A stretch of DNA of 64,000 bases from Nocardia cyriacigeorgica (GTDB lineage Bacteria; Actinomycetota; Actinomycetes; Mycobacteriales; Mycobacteriaceae), in contig NZ_VBUT01000001.1 of NCBI RefSeq assembly GCF_005863245.1, positions 62,001 through 126,000 of the forward strand, written 5' to 3'. The position numbers were made by a program, and so were the translations under genes. Under the pieces are notes generated by a model. That model was not told the origin of the DNA and ran no database searches. It saw only the letters and a list, made by a program, of their open reading frames with translations. This document shows positions 34,201 through 42,270 of the stretch, piece by piece. The first letter of the stretch is position 1. The number at the start of each line of letters is the position of its first letter.

Positions 34201-36124
34201 GCTCGGCGTGCCCCTGCCCATCGGCACCCCGGCGGCGTTCATCGAACCGGTCGCCGATCCGCTCGGCGATCTGGTGGCGCGTTATGCCCGCACGCACGGC
34301 CCGTTCGGTGTGGAGGCGGTGGCGGCCAGATTCGGTCTCGGTACCGCGGTGGCCGCAGGCGCACTGCATCGACTGGCAGCCGAGAAACGTGTGGTGGAAG
34401 GCGAATTCACGCCCGCCGCGTCCGGTTCGGAGTGGTGTGACGCCCAGGTACTGCGCCGCCTGCGCCGCCGCAGCCTGGCCGCCGCGCGGCACGAGGTGGA
34501 GCCGGTGTCCACCGCCACCTTCGGCCGGTTCCTGCCCGCCTGGCAGCATTTGGACACCGGCGAGCTACGCGGAGTCGACGGTGTTGCCGCCGTCGTGGAA
34601 CAGCTGGCCGGAGTGCCGATCCCGGCCTCCGCCCTGGAATCGCTGGTGCTGCCCGCCCGGGTGCGCGACTACTCGCCCGCCATGCTGGACGAACTCATGG
34701 CCACCGGCGAGGTGCGCTGGTCCGGCCACGGCGCCATCAATGCCAAGGACGGCTGGATCGCGCTACATCCGGCCGACCAGGCGCCGGTCACCCTGCCGCC
34801 GGCCGACGACATCGAACTCACCGAAACCCATCTGCGCTTGCTCACCGCGCTCGGCGCACAGTTGCCGGCATGGACGCCCGGCGCATCTTCCTCGACCGCG
34901 ACCGTCGACCTCGACGCACCCGAACCCGACCCGGACTCCGTCGCACCGGAATCGAATACGCCGTATTCGCCCACCCACCGCCGGACGAAAGCCGACCCCC
35001 GATCCCGTCCCGCGCGTGCGCGGCGTAGCGATGGCACGAACGCTGCACCCGGCTCTGCCGATGCCCCGGGAGAGCGCGCAGCGGCGGCGGACGACGCAGC
35101 TGCGGACGCACCGCCACATGCGGACGGGACGCCACCGGTTGCCGGCCAGCGACCCCGGTCCGCCGATCAGCCGGCGGTCATGCACGTCCCAGCGATGCTG
35201 CACGGTGGCGGCGCCTACTTCTTCCGCCAGCTCTCCGACGCCACCGGACTGCTCGACGATGCCGCGGTGGCGGAGGCGCTGTGGGAGCTGGTGTGGGCCG
35301 GCCTCGTCTCTGGCGATACCTTCGCCCCGGTCCGTGCGCGGCTGGCCGGTTCCACCCGAACCCCCACCGCCCACCGCTCCCCGCGGCGAACTCCCCGCGG
35401 CCGGGCCTACCTCCCGCGCCAGTCGCTGCCGACCCGCTCGGGTCCGCCCACGGTCGCGGGCCGCTGGTCGCTGCTGCCGGACCGCCTGTCCGACAATACG
35501 ATCCGCGCACACGCCACCGCCGACCTGCTCCTGGAACGCTACGGCGTCCTGACCAGGGGCTCGGTGCAGGGCGAAGGCGTGCCGGGCGGTTTCGCACTGA
35601 TGTACCGCGTGCTCACCGAATTCGAGGACCGCGGCCGGTGCCGCCGCGGCTATTTCATCGATTCGCTCGGCGGCGCCCAGTTCTCCACCACCGATGTGGT
35701 GGACCGGCTGCGGTCCTTCGACACCGACCGCGGCGGCAATCGGGCCGAGGGCGCGGCGCTCGCACTGGCCGCCTGCGATCCGGCCAACCCGTACGGTGCG
35801 GCATTACCCTGGCCCAAAGGCGACGGCGAGTCTGGGCACCGGCCCGGCCGCAAGGCGGGCGCGCTGGTCGTACTGGTCGGCGGCGAGTTGGTGCTGTATC
35901 TGGAACGCGGCGGCAAGACCCTGCTCACCTTCACCGAGGACCCCGCCGCCCGGCAGCGGGCGACGCGGGCGCTGGCCGCGCTGGTGCACGAACGCCGGGT
36001 CGATTCGCTGGTGATCGACCGGGTCGACGGCGAATCGGTGCACGGCAACTCCTTCGCCACCTTCCTCACCGACGCCGGTTTCGCCGCTACCCCGCGCGGC
36101 CTGCGCCTGCGAGTACGCCCGTGA
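31283..36124 (+). CDS. lhr: Large ATP-dependent helicase Lhr
   Basis: SF2 3'-5' helicase of about 1613 residues. Helicase motifs lie in the first 450 residues: the Walker A loop IAPTGSGKTLSAF, VLYVSPLKALAVD, DEVHAI (motif II), GLSATVRPP (III) and QRIGRAGHQ (VI). The rest is the WH and beta-barrel Lhr core, which ends at LRLRVRP. It is longer than the roughly 1513 residues I recall for M. tuberculosis Lhr, because of a charged Ala/Pro/Arg-rich insert at residues about 1200-1297. The start may also be GTG 31268. It probably acts in repair of damaged DNA; nei2 follows by 21 nt. Confidence 0.95.
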   Translation: MAEFSTATREWFDGAFPAPTDAQLGAWRAIAAGEHTLVIAPTGSGKTLSAFLWAIDRLASGAKPDEPGTTVLYVSPLKALAVDVERNLRAPLVGITQTAKRLGLDPPHISVGVRSGDTSASERRSMQRTPPDILITTPESLFLMLTSAARETLRTVRTVIVDEVHAIAGSKRGSHLALSLARLDLLTERPVQRIGLSATVRPPEEVGRFLVGSAPLTIVSPPAPKTFDLSVRVPIADMTEPGESDQPGSIWPHVDEAIVDLVLAHRSSIVFANSRRLAERLTARLNETFAERAGDPVETEHAPPAQLGASTEVVHGAAPLLARAHHGSVSKEQRALIEDDLKSGRLRCVVATSSLELGIDMGAVDLVVQVEAPPSVASGLQRIGRAGHQVGEISRGVLFPKHRTDVIHCAVAAQRMTTGQIEAIQIPAHPLDILAQQTVAVCALEPVDVDAWFEVVRSTGSYASLPRSAYESVLDLLSGRYPSDEFAELRPRVVWDRDAGTLTGRPGAQRLAVTSGGAIPDRGMFAVYMVGEKASRVGELDEEMVYESRVGDVFALGATSWRIEEITFDRVLVTPAFGQPGRLPFWHGDGLGRPAELGAALGEFIRRAGQVSERAESDDGLAELVGAAGLDENATSNLVALLDDQRAATGRLPTDRTLIVERFRDELGDWRLVLHSPYGLPAHAPWALAVGARLRERFGVDAAPNASDDGIVVRLPDTTDDPPGAELFVFEPDEIDDIVTEQVGGSALFASRFRECSARALLLPRRDPGKRAPLWQQRQRSAQLLDVARKFPDFPILLETVRECLRDVYDLPALSELLGRVARRQVRLIEVETATPSPFANALLFDYIGQFMYDGDSPLAERRAAALSLDSSLLAELLGRVELRELLDATVIEQTERELQRLTPERLARDAEGLADLLRLLGPLTAAEAAERCREDPAPWFAELVQARRALEVSFAGRTWWAPVEDAARLRDALGVPLPIGTPAAFIEPVADPLGDLVARYARTHGPFGVEAVAARFGLGTAVAAGALHRLAAEKRVVEGEFTPAASGSEWCDAQVLRRLRRRSLAAARHEVEPVSTATFGRFLPAWQHLDTGELRGVDGVAAVVEQLAGVPIPASALESLVLPARVRDYSPAMLDELMATGEVRWSGHGAINAKDGWIALHPADQAPVTLPPADDIELTETHLRLLTALGAQLPAWTPGASSSTATVDLDAPEPDPDSVAPESNTPYSPTHRRTKADPRSRPARARRSDGTNAAPGSADAPGERAAAADDAAADAPPHADGTPPVAGQRPRSADQPAVMHVPAMLHGGGAYFFRQLSDATGLLDDAAVAEALWELVWAGLVSGDTFAPVRARLAGSTRTPTAHRSPRRTPRGRAYLPRQSLPTRSGPPTVAGRWSLLPDRLSDNTIRAHATADLLLERYGVLTRGSVQGEGVPGGFALMYRVLTEFEDRGRCRRGYFIDSLGGAQFSTTDVVDRLRSFDTDRGGNRAEGAALALAACDPANPYGAALPWPKGDGESGHRPGRKAGALVVLVGGELVLYLERGGKTLLTFTEDPAARQRATRALAALVHERRVDSLVIDRVDGESVHGNSFATFLTDAGFAATPRGLRLRVRP

Positions 36125-36145
36125 CCACGCCGGCCGGAGCGGACG

Positions 36146-36928
36146 ATGCCCGAGGGTGACGTCGTCTACCGCACCGCCCAGCGGCTGCGCGCCGCCTTGG
36201 CCGGGCAGGTCTTGACCCGCAGCGACTTCCGCGTCCCCCGCTACGCCACGGTCGACCTGCGCGGGCAGACCGTGGACAGCGTCGGCAGCTACGGCAAGCA
36301 CCTGTTCGTCCGCACCGACACCGTCAGCATTCACACCCACCTGAAGATGGAGGGCAGCTGGCGGGTGTTCCACTGCGGGCAGCGCTGGACCAAGCCGCGT
36401 GTGACCGCGCGCCTGGTGCTGGCCACCGACGAGGTGGAAGCGGTCGGCTTCTCCCTCGGCGTGGTCGAGGTGCTGCGCCGCTCCGAGGAGCACCGCGTCA
36501 TCGAGCATCTCGGGCCCGATCTGCTCGGCCCGGACTGGGATCCGGCCGACGCGGTCGAGCGGCTGACCCGGCAGCCGGACGAACCCATCGGGATCGCGCT
36601 GCTCGATCAGCGCAATCTGGCCGGCATCGGCAACATCTACCGCAGCGAGGTGTGCTTCCTGCGTCGCGTGCATCCGGCCACGCCGGTCGCCGCCGTGCCG
36701 GATCTGCTCGCCCTGGTCAACGAGGCGCACCGGGTGCTCACCACCGCCGCCCAGCAACCGCCGTGGCGTCCGCTGGTCTACGGCCGTCACCGGATGCCGT
36801 GCCAGCGCTGCGGCACCACCATCGCCGTCGAGCTACTCGGCGAGACCGCGCCGCCGTCGGATCGCCTCTCGCGGCGCGAGCGCGGCATCTACTTCTGTCC
36901 GCGGTGCCAACCAGCGGTTTCGATGTGA
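36146..36928 (+). CDS. nei2: DNA glycosylase/AP lyase Nei (endonuclease VIII)
   Basis: 260-residue Fpg/Nei-type base excision repair enzyme that removes oxidised pyrimidines and cleaves the abasic site. The catalytic N-terminus is MPEGDVVYRTA (Pro2, Glu3). The helix-two-turn-helix has LLDQRNLAGIGNIYRSEV, and a C-terminal zinc finger is formed by MPCQRC and YFCPRC. It is preceded by GGAG and follows lhr by 21 nt, a linkage also present in M. tuberculosis (lhr-nei2), which suggests joint function. Confidence 0.95.
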   Translation: MPEGDVVYRTAQRLRAALAGQVLTRSDFRVPRYATVDLRGQTVDSVGSYGKHLFVRTDTVSIHTHLKMEGSWRVFHCGQRWTKPRVTARLVLATDEVEAVGFSLGVVEVLRRSEEHRVIEHLGPDLLGPDWDPADAVERLTRQPDEPIGIALLDQRNLAGIGNIYRSEVCFLRRVHPATPVAAVPDLLALVNEAHRVLTTAAQQPPWRPLVYGRHRMPCQRCGTTIAVELLGETAPPSDRLSRRERGIYFCPRCQPAVSM

Positions 36929-37016
36929 TTTGCCATTCAATTGCTAATGATTCAACGACTTCGCACGACAAGGACGGCAGTAGTCGAATTCGCCGACCGA
37001 TCGAAAGCGAGCACAC

Positions 37017-37208
37017 ATGCGGGCACCGACGACGCGGCAGCGCCTGGCCGCCATCGCCGGCCGCATCGTGACCACCGTGCTCGCCGTGCTGGCCACCGTT
37101 CTGTTCAGTTATCTGCTGCTGCACGCCGGCGGTCCCGCCACGCCCGTCGCACCACCCGCCCCCGCTCCGCCCGCACCGCAGATCGAACGCTTCTCCATTT
37201 CTCACTAG
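37017..37208 (+). CDS. Small single-span membrane protein, 63 residues
   Basis: I do not recognise this protein. A basic N-terminus (MRAPTTRQRLAAIAGR) is followed by one hydrophobic helix (IVTTVLAVLATVLFSYLLL, residues about 17-35) and a Pro/Ala-rich tail (PVAPPAPAPPAPQ). It would be a membrane-anchored peptide with a proline-rich outer tail. A weak GAG site lies 7 nt upstream. It stands alone between nei2 and a TetR gene, in locally A/T-richer DNA. Confidence 0.5.
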   Translation: MRAPTTRQRLAAIAGRIVTTVLAVLATVLFSYLLLHAGGPATPVAPPAPAPPAPQIERFSISH

Positions 37209-37228
37209 ACCGGTCGTCATAGTTCGCG

Positions 37229-37234
37229 TAACGT
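37229..37234 (+). promoter_or_regulatory. Putative -10 hexamer TAACGT of the TetR-lactonase operon
   Basis: TAACGT lies 7 nt before the GTG at 37242, so a leaderless transcript is predicted. Confidence 0.4.
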
Positions 37235-37241
37235 CTCCGTC

Positions 37242-37805
37242 GTGACTACACGCACGGACTCCCGGCAGCGATTCATCGACGCCGCCGTCGACCTCTTCCA
37301 CACCCAGGGCTATCACGCCACCGGACTCAACCAGCTGGTCACCGCGGGCGGCGCACCCAAGGGCTCGCTGTACTTCCATTTCCCCGGCGGCAAGGAACAA
37401 CTCGCCGCCGAGGCCCTCGACCAGGCGGGCAAGCAGCTACGCGAGCGGCTGGCGGCAGCGCTCGACCACGGCGACATCGATGCCGTCGTCGACCTGCTGG
37501 CCACCACCCTGGTCGAATCCGATTTCGCGCGCGCCTGCCCGCTGGCCTCGGTCGCACTCGACGCCGCCGGCAGCGAACCGATCCGAGCCGCCTGCGCGGG
37601 CGGGTTCGAATCGTGGCGGCTCACCATCGCGGAATACCTGCGCGCCAAAGGCGTAGACGCCGAACGCGCCGAACAGCTGTCCACCGTCGCGCTCGCCATG
37701 CTCGAGGGCGCGCTGCTACTCGCCAAGACCAGCCGCGATATCTCCCCGTTGCGCACGGTCGCCGACCACCTTCGCACCCTCATGGACCAGGAGTTGTCCC
37801 GATGA
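37242..37805 (+). CDS. TetR/AcrR family transcriptional regulator
   Basis: 187-residue repressor of the YxaF/LmrA-like subgroup. The N-terminal HTH has FIDAAVDLFHTQGYHATGLNQLVTAGG in two helices, and the recognition region GAPKGSLYFHFPGGKEQLAAEAL. The C-terminal domain contains ACPLASVALDAAG, common in this subgroup. It overlaps the following hydrolase by 4 bp (ATGA), so it probably controls that enzyme. The inducer is unknown. Confidence 0.9.
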   Translation: MTTRTDSRQRFIDAAVDLFHTQGYHATGLNQLVTAGGAPKGSLYFHFPGGKEQLAAEALDQAGKQLRERLAAALDHGDIDAVVDLLATTLVESDFARACPLASVALDAAGSEPIRAACAGGFESWRLTIAEYLRAKGVDAERAEQLSTVALAMLEGALLLAKTSRDISPLRTVADHLRTLMDQELSR

Positions 37806-38632
37806 AGATCCATCACCTCGACGGCGGAACGATGCGGCCCTTCGGCGGGCGCCTGATCAGCGGTACCGGCGGCCTGCTGCATCGCGGCGAAATGGTCTGC
37901 CACTGCCTGCTCATCGAGCACGACAAGGGCCTGGTGCTGGTGGAGACCGGCATCGGCGAACAGGCCGTGCGCCGTCCGGCCGAGTGGCTCGGCACCGGAT
38001 TCCTGCAGATGACCCATCCGGTGCTCGACCTGGAACGCACCGTCGCCCGCCAGATCGAGCGGCTCGGCTATCGGCGCGAGGACGTCCGCGACATCGTGCT
38101 CACCCACCTCGACCTCGATCACGCGGGCGGACTCGCCGATTTCCCGCATGCGCGCGTGCACGTCTACGCCGAGGAGATGCGGGCCCTCGAGGGTTCCTAC
38201 GGTCCGCGAGAACGATTCCGCTACCGCGCGATCCAGTTCGCGCACGGCCCGAAGTGGCAGATCCACGGCGAACACGGCGAGCCGTGGTTCGGATTCGAAG
38301 CGGTCCGCGAGCTGGCCGGTCTGCCGCCGGAGATCCTGCTGGTGCCGCTGGCCGGGCACACCCGCGGACATGCGGGCGTCGCGGTGGACACCGGCGACGG
38401 CTGGCTGCTCAGCGCGGGCGATTCCTACTTTCACCCCGGCGTCCTCGAGGCCCACCCGCATCAACCACTCGGCATCGCCGCCTTCGAACGGATTGTGCAG
38501 ACGGTGCCCGAGGCCAGGGCGAACAATCAGCAGCGCCTGCGCGAATTGGTCGCGGCGAAGGGCGATCAGGTGCGGACCTTCAGCGCGCACCACGCCGGTG
38601 AGCTGCGGGCAATGCAAGCCGCCACAGTCTGA
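37802..38632 (+). CDS. MBL-fold metallohydrolase, lactonase-like
   Basis: 276-residue metallo-beta-lactamase-fold enzyme with the zinc motif THLDLDHAGG (HxDxDH form), a later His in LAGHTRGHAGV, the bridging Asp in LSAGDSYFH and a late His in FSAHHAGEL. The HxDxDH motif and length resemble N-acyl homoserine lactonase-like and related proteins. The substrate is unknown. It is co-translated with the TetR regulator and ends at a strong terminator. Confidence 0.88.
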   Translation: MKIHHLDGGTMRPFGGRLISGTGGLLHRGEMVCHCLLIEHDKGLVLVETGIGEQAVRRPAEWLGTGFLQMTHPVLDLERTVARQIERLGYRREDVRDIVLTHLDLDHAGGLADFPHARVHVYAEEMRALEGSYGPRERFRYRAIQFAHGPKWQIHGEHGEPWFGFEAVRELAGLPPEILLVPLAGHTRGHAGVAVDTGDGWLLSAGDSYFHPGVLEAHPHQPLGIAAFERIVQTVPEARANNQQRLRELVAAKGDQVRTFSAHHAGELRAMQAATV

Positions 38633-38639
38633 TTCGGCA

Positions 38640-38676
38640 GCGGGTAGGCGCGTCTGGATGCGCCGCGCCTACCCGC
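38640..38676. terminator. Bidirectional terminator between lactonase and glpD
   Basis: A perfect 13-bp stem, GCGGGTAGGCGCG with CGCGCCTACCCGC, and an 11-nt loop, in the 48-bp gap between convergent stops. Confidence 0.75.
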
Positions 38677-38680
38677 GGCA

Positions 38681-40414
38681 TCACCGATCCAGCGGTACCG
38701 GCTCCAGAATCTCCGGACGCGGCTCCGGTGCGGCCACCCGCAACGCGTCGGCGCATTCGTCGTCGGGCTCGGCCTGGGAACGGATCTCGGCGTCGACCCT
38801 GGCCAGATACAGGCCGACCTCCCGGTCGACGTCGTCATCGTCCCAGCCCAGCACCGGCGCCACCAGTCTCGCCACCTGCTCGGCGCAGTCCGCGCCGCGA
38901 TGGGAGTACTCGATGGAGATGCGGGTGCGCCGGGCCAGGATGTCGTCCAGGTGCAGCGCCCCTTCGGCGGCGGCCGCGTAGACCACCTCCACCTGTAGGT
39001 AGGACGGAGCGTCGGTGAGCGGTTGCAGCAGTTCGGGTTTGCCGTCGGCCATGGCCATCACCTCGTCGATGAGCGAGCCGTAGCGGTCGAGCAGATGCTT
39101 GATCCGGTACGGGTGCACACCGTAGGCCTCGGCCAGCTGCACTGTCTGATTGACCAGCGCGAAGTAGCCGTCGGCGCCGAGCAGCGGCACCTTCTCGGTG
39201 ATCGAGGGCGAGACCCGGGCCGGAATGTCTTGGGCCGCCTCGTCGACGGCGTCGTAGGCCATCACTCGGTAGGTCGTGTACTTGCCGCCGGCGATGGCGA
39301 CCAGACCGGGCGCGATCCGGGCGACGGCGTGCTCGCGCGACAGCTTGGAAGTCTCGTCGCTCTCACCGGCCAGCAGCGGCCGCAGTCCGGCGTACACGCC
39401 GTCGATATCGTCGTGGGTGAGCGGGGTGACCAGCACCCGGTTGACGTGCTCGAGCAGGTAATCGATATCGGCCTTGGTCGCCGCCGGATGCGCCAGGTCC
39501 AGATTCCAGTCGGTGTCGGTGGTGCCGATGATCCAGTGGCTGCCCCATGGGATCACGAACAACACCGAGGTGGCGGTGCGCAGGATGATCGCCGCATCGC
39601 TGACGATCCGGTCGCGCGGCACCACGATGTGCACGCCCTTGGAGGCCCGCACATGGAAGCGCCCGCGCTGATGCGACAGGGCCTGGATCTCGTCGGTCCA
39701 CACGCCGGTCGCGTTGATCACCACGTGCGCGCGGGTCTCGGTGGTGCGCCCGTCCTCGCTGTCGCGCAACTTCACCCCGACCACCCGGTCGGCCTCGCGC
39801 AGGAACCCGACCACCTGCGTCGACGTGCGGATCACCGCGCCGTAGTGGGCGGCGGTGCGGGCCACGGTCATGGTGTGGCGGGCGTCGTCGACGACGGTGT
39901 CGTAGTAGCTGATCCCGCCGATCATCGAATCGCGGCGCAACCCCGGCGCCAGCCGCAGTGCGCCGTGCCTGCTCAGATGACGTTGACCCGGAACCGATTT
40001 CGCGCCCCCCATGGTGTCGTAGAGCAGTAGGCCCGATGCCACGTACGGCCGCTCCCACACCCGGTGGGTGAGCGGGTAGAGGAAGCGCAGCGGTTTGACC
40101 AGATGCGGCGCCAGCGTCGACATCGACAGCTCACGTTCGGCCAGCGCCTCACGCACCAGGCCGAACTCGAGCTGTTCCAGATATCGCAGACCGCCGTGGA
40201 ACATCTTCGACGAGCGGCTCGACGTCCCGGAGGCCAGATCGCGCGCCTCCACCAGCGCCACCCGCAACCCACGGGTCGCGGCATCGAGGGCGATGCCCGC
40301 GCCCACCACGCCGCCGCCGACGACGACCACGTCGAAGTGGTCTTTGCCCAGCCGGGCCCAGGCGTCCAGCCGCTGCTGCGGCCCGAGGAACTGCGAATCG
40401 GGCTTCTTGGTCAT
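38681..40414 (-). CDS. glpD2: Glycerol-3-phosphate dehydrogenase GlpD
   Basis: 577-residue FAD enzyme that oxidises glycerol-3-phosphate to dihydroxyacetone phosphate and passes electrons to the quinone pool at the membrane. The FAD-binding motif VVVVGGGVVGAGIALDAATRG starts at about residue 28, followed by DLASGTSSRSSKMFHGGLRYLEQ in two blocks and ARIAPGLVAIAGGKYTTYRVMA. The C-terminal DAO_C helical domain is present. GGAGGAG lies 7 nt before the ATG. It is divergent from glpK, so glycerol use is grouped. Confidence 0.95.
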   Translation of the reverse strand: MTKKPDSQFLGPQQRLDAWARLGKDHFDVVVVGGGVVGAGIALDAATRGLRVALVEARDLASGTSSRSSKMFHGGLRYLEQLEFGLVREALAERELSMSTLAPHLVKPLRFLYPLTHRVWERPYVASGLLLYDTMGGAKSVPGQRHLSRHGALRLAPGLRRDSMIGGISYYDTVVDDARHTMTVARTAAHYGAVIRTSTQVVGFLREADRVVGVKLRDSEDGRTTETRAHVVINATGVWTDEIQALSHQRGRFHVRASKGVHIVVPRDRIVSDAAIILRTATSVLFVIPWGSHWIIGTTDTDWNLDLAHPAATKADIDYLLEHVNRVLVTPLTHDDIDGVYAGLRPLLAGESDETSKLSREHAVARIAPGLVAIAGGKYTTYRVMAYDAVDEAAQDIPARVSPSITEKVPLLGADGYFALVNQTVQLAEAYGVHPYRIKHLLDRYGSLIDEVMAMADGKPELLQPLTDAPSYLQVEVVYAAAAEGALHLDDILARRTRISIEYSHRGADCAEQVARLVAPVLGWDDDDVDREVGLYLARVDAEIRSQAEPDDECADALRVAAPEPRPEILEPVPLDR

Positions 40415-40590
40415 GCTCGGCTCCTCCAACCGACGCAAGCGTCGGAGGTCGACGTTGTGGTCTGTGATCGGGCGCGTTCGAGCTTCGCTGTACACCCTAT
40501 CGCCGCGGTGCCCGCACCCGCGTGCGACGCCCGTGCGCGCGTGCGGTTCCTGGTTGCCGCGACCGGGCCGTGACCGGCCGCGGGTTCCGG

Positions 40591-40596
40591 TAACCT
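40591..40596 (+). promoter_or_regulatory. Putative -10 hexamer TAACCT of glpK
   Basis: TAACCT lies 6 nt before the ATG at 40603, so a leaderless transcript is predicted. Confidence 0.4.
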
Positions 40597-40602
40597 GCTC
40601 CA

Positions 40603-42102
40603 ATGCGACGCTATGTGGCCGCCATCGATCAGGGGACGACGTCGAGTCGGTGCATCGTTTTCGACCGCGCGGGGCGCGTGGCGGGCATCGCGCAACGCGA
40701 GCACGAGCAGCTGTTCCCGCGACCGGGCTGGGTAGAGCACGATGCCGAGGCGATCTGGCACAACACCGAACAGGTACTCGGCGAGGCGCTGACGGCCACC
40801 GGTATCACCGCCGCCGATATCGCGGCGGTGGGGGTGACCAATCAGCGTGAAACCACGGTGGTCTGGGACCGCGCCACCGGCAAGCCGATTCACAACGCCA
40901 TCGTCTGGCAGGACACTCGTACCGAGGCGCTGTGCACCGAGCTGTCCGGCGACGTCGGGCGCACCCGGTATCAGGATCGCACCGGGCTGCCGCTGTCGAC
41001 CTATTTCGCCGGCCCGAAACTGCGCTGGATCCTCGACCACGTCGAGGGCGCCCGCGAACGCGCCGAAGCCGGCGAGCTGTGCTTCGGCACCGTCGACAGC
41101 TGGGTGCTGTGGAACCTCACCGGACAGCACCTGACCGACGTCACCAATGCCTCGCGCACCATGCTGATGGATCTGCGCACGCTGCAATGGGACGGTCAGA
41201 TCTGCGCCGAATTCGGGATACCCACCGCGATGCTGCCGCAGATCCGCAGCTCGTCGGAGGTGTACGCGGAGATCACCTCGGGCCCACTGGCCGGAGTTCC
41301 GGTCGCAGGCATTCTCGGCGATCAGCAGGCGGCCACCTTCGGCCAGGCCTGCCTGTCCCCCGGTGATGCCAAGAACACCTACGGCACCGGCAATTTCATG
41401 CTGCTCAACACCGGCACCACTCCGGTGTTCAGCAAGCACGGGCTGCTCACCACCGTCTGCTACCGGCTCGGCGACCAGGCGCCGGTGTTCGCGCTCGAAG
41501 GGTCGATCGCCGTCACCGGCTCACTGGTGCAATGGTTCCGCGACAATCTCGGCATCATCTCCTCGGCCGCCGAGATCGAACCGCTGGCCCGCAGCGTCGA
41601 CGACAACGGCGGCGCCTACATCGTGCCCGCGTTCTCCGGCTTGTTCGCCCCGCGCTGGCGGCCGGACGCGCGCGGCGTCATCGCCGGACTCACCCGCTTC
41701 GTGAACAAGGCCCATTTGGCCAGGGCGGTCCTGGAATCCACCGCGTTCCAGACCCGCGAGGTCACCGACGCCATGCGCGCCGACGCCGAATCCCAGCAGC
41801 TACGACTGGAATTGACCACCTTGAAGGTCGACGGCGGGATGGTGAACAACGAACTGCTCATGCAGTTCCAGGCCGATATCCTCGGCGTCCCGGTGGTGCG
41901 CCCGGTCGTCAACGAGACCACCGCCCTCGGCGCCGCGTACGCGGCCGGGCTCGCGGTCGGCTACTGGGCAGGCACCGACGATATCCAGGACAACTGGGCG
42001 GCGGACAAGACCTGGGAGCCGTCGATGAGCGACGACGACCGCCGCGCGCGGCTCGATTCGTGGAATAAGGCCGTCGAGCGCACGTACAACTGGGTCGACT
42101 AA
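40603..42102 (+). CDS. glpK: Glycerol kinase GlpK
   Basis: 499-residue FGGY-family kinase that phosphorylates glycerol. It starts [18 protein letters not shown], has the substrate region [12 protein letters not shown] and IVWQDTRT, the ATPase motif [25 protein letters not shown] in two parts, and [19 protein letters not shown] near the end. The length is as usual for the family. It is divergent from glpD and convergent with the aminotransferase across a repeat tract. Confidence 0.97.
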   Translation: MRRYVAAIDQGTTSSRCIVFDRAGRVAGIAQREHEQLFPRPGWVEHDAEAIWHNTEQVLGEALTATGITAADIAAVGVTNQRETTVVWDRATGKPIHNAIVWQDTRTEALCTELSGDVGRTRYQDRTGLPLSTYFAGPKLRWILDHVEGARERAEAGELCFGTVDSWVLWNLTGQHLTDVTNASRTMLMDLRTLQWDGQICAEFGIPTAMLPQIRSSSEVYAEITSGPLAGVPVAGILGDQQAATFGQACLSPGDAKNTYGTGNFMLLNTGTTPVFSKHGLLTTVCYRLGDQAPVFALEGSIAVTGSLVQWFRDNLGIISSAAEIEPLARSVDDNGGAYIVPAFSGLFAPRWRPDARGVIAGLTRFVNKAHLARAVLESTAFQTREVTDAMRADAESQQLRLELTTLKVDGGMVNNELLMQFQADILGVPVVRPVVNETTALGAAYAAGLAVGYWAGTDDIQDNWAADKTWEPSMSDDDRRARLDSWNKAVERTYNWVD

Positions 42103-42107
42103 CCCGA

Positions 42108-42270
42108 CCCTGCGCGGACACCGCTGACGCTGCGCGGCGGCACTCTGGCGCATTGCGGCCGTGCCCTGACAGTGCGCGGTGAAACCCTGGCGCTGTGCGG
42201 CCGTGCCTCAACGCTGCGCTGTCACCTGACGCTCGGCTGTCGCACCTTCACGCTGCGCGACGACCGCTCG
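42108..42270. repeat. Degenerate 21-bp tandem repeat tract
   Basis: About eight units start at 42107, 42128, 42149, 42170, 42191, 42212, 42230 and 42251. The period is 21 bp except for one 18-bp unit. The consensus is CGCTGCGCGG followed by a variable middle and CCTGA or CCTGG. The tract fills the convergent spacer after glpK and continues into the 3' end of the aminotransferase gene. Confidence 0.7.

Noticed and set aside
42108..42270. CRISPR-like array
   Set aside because: The units are degenerate and contiguous without unique spacers, and there are no cas genes.
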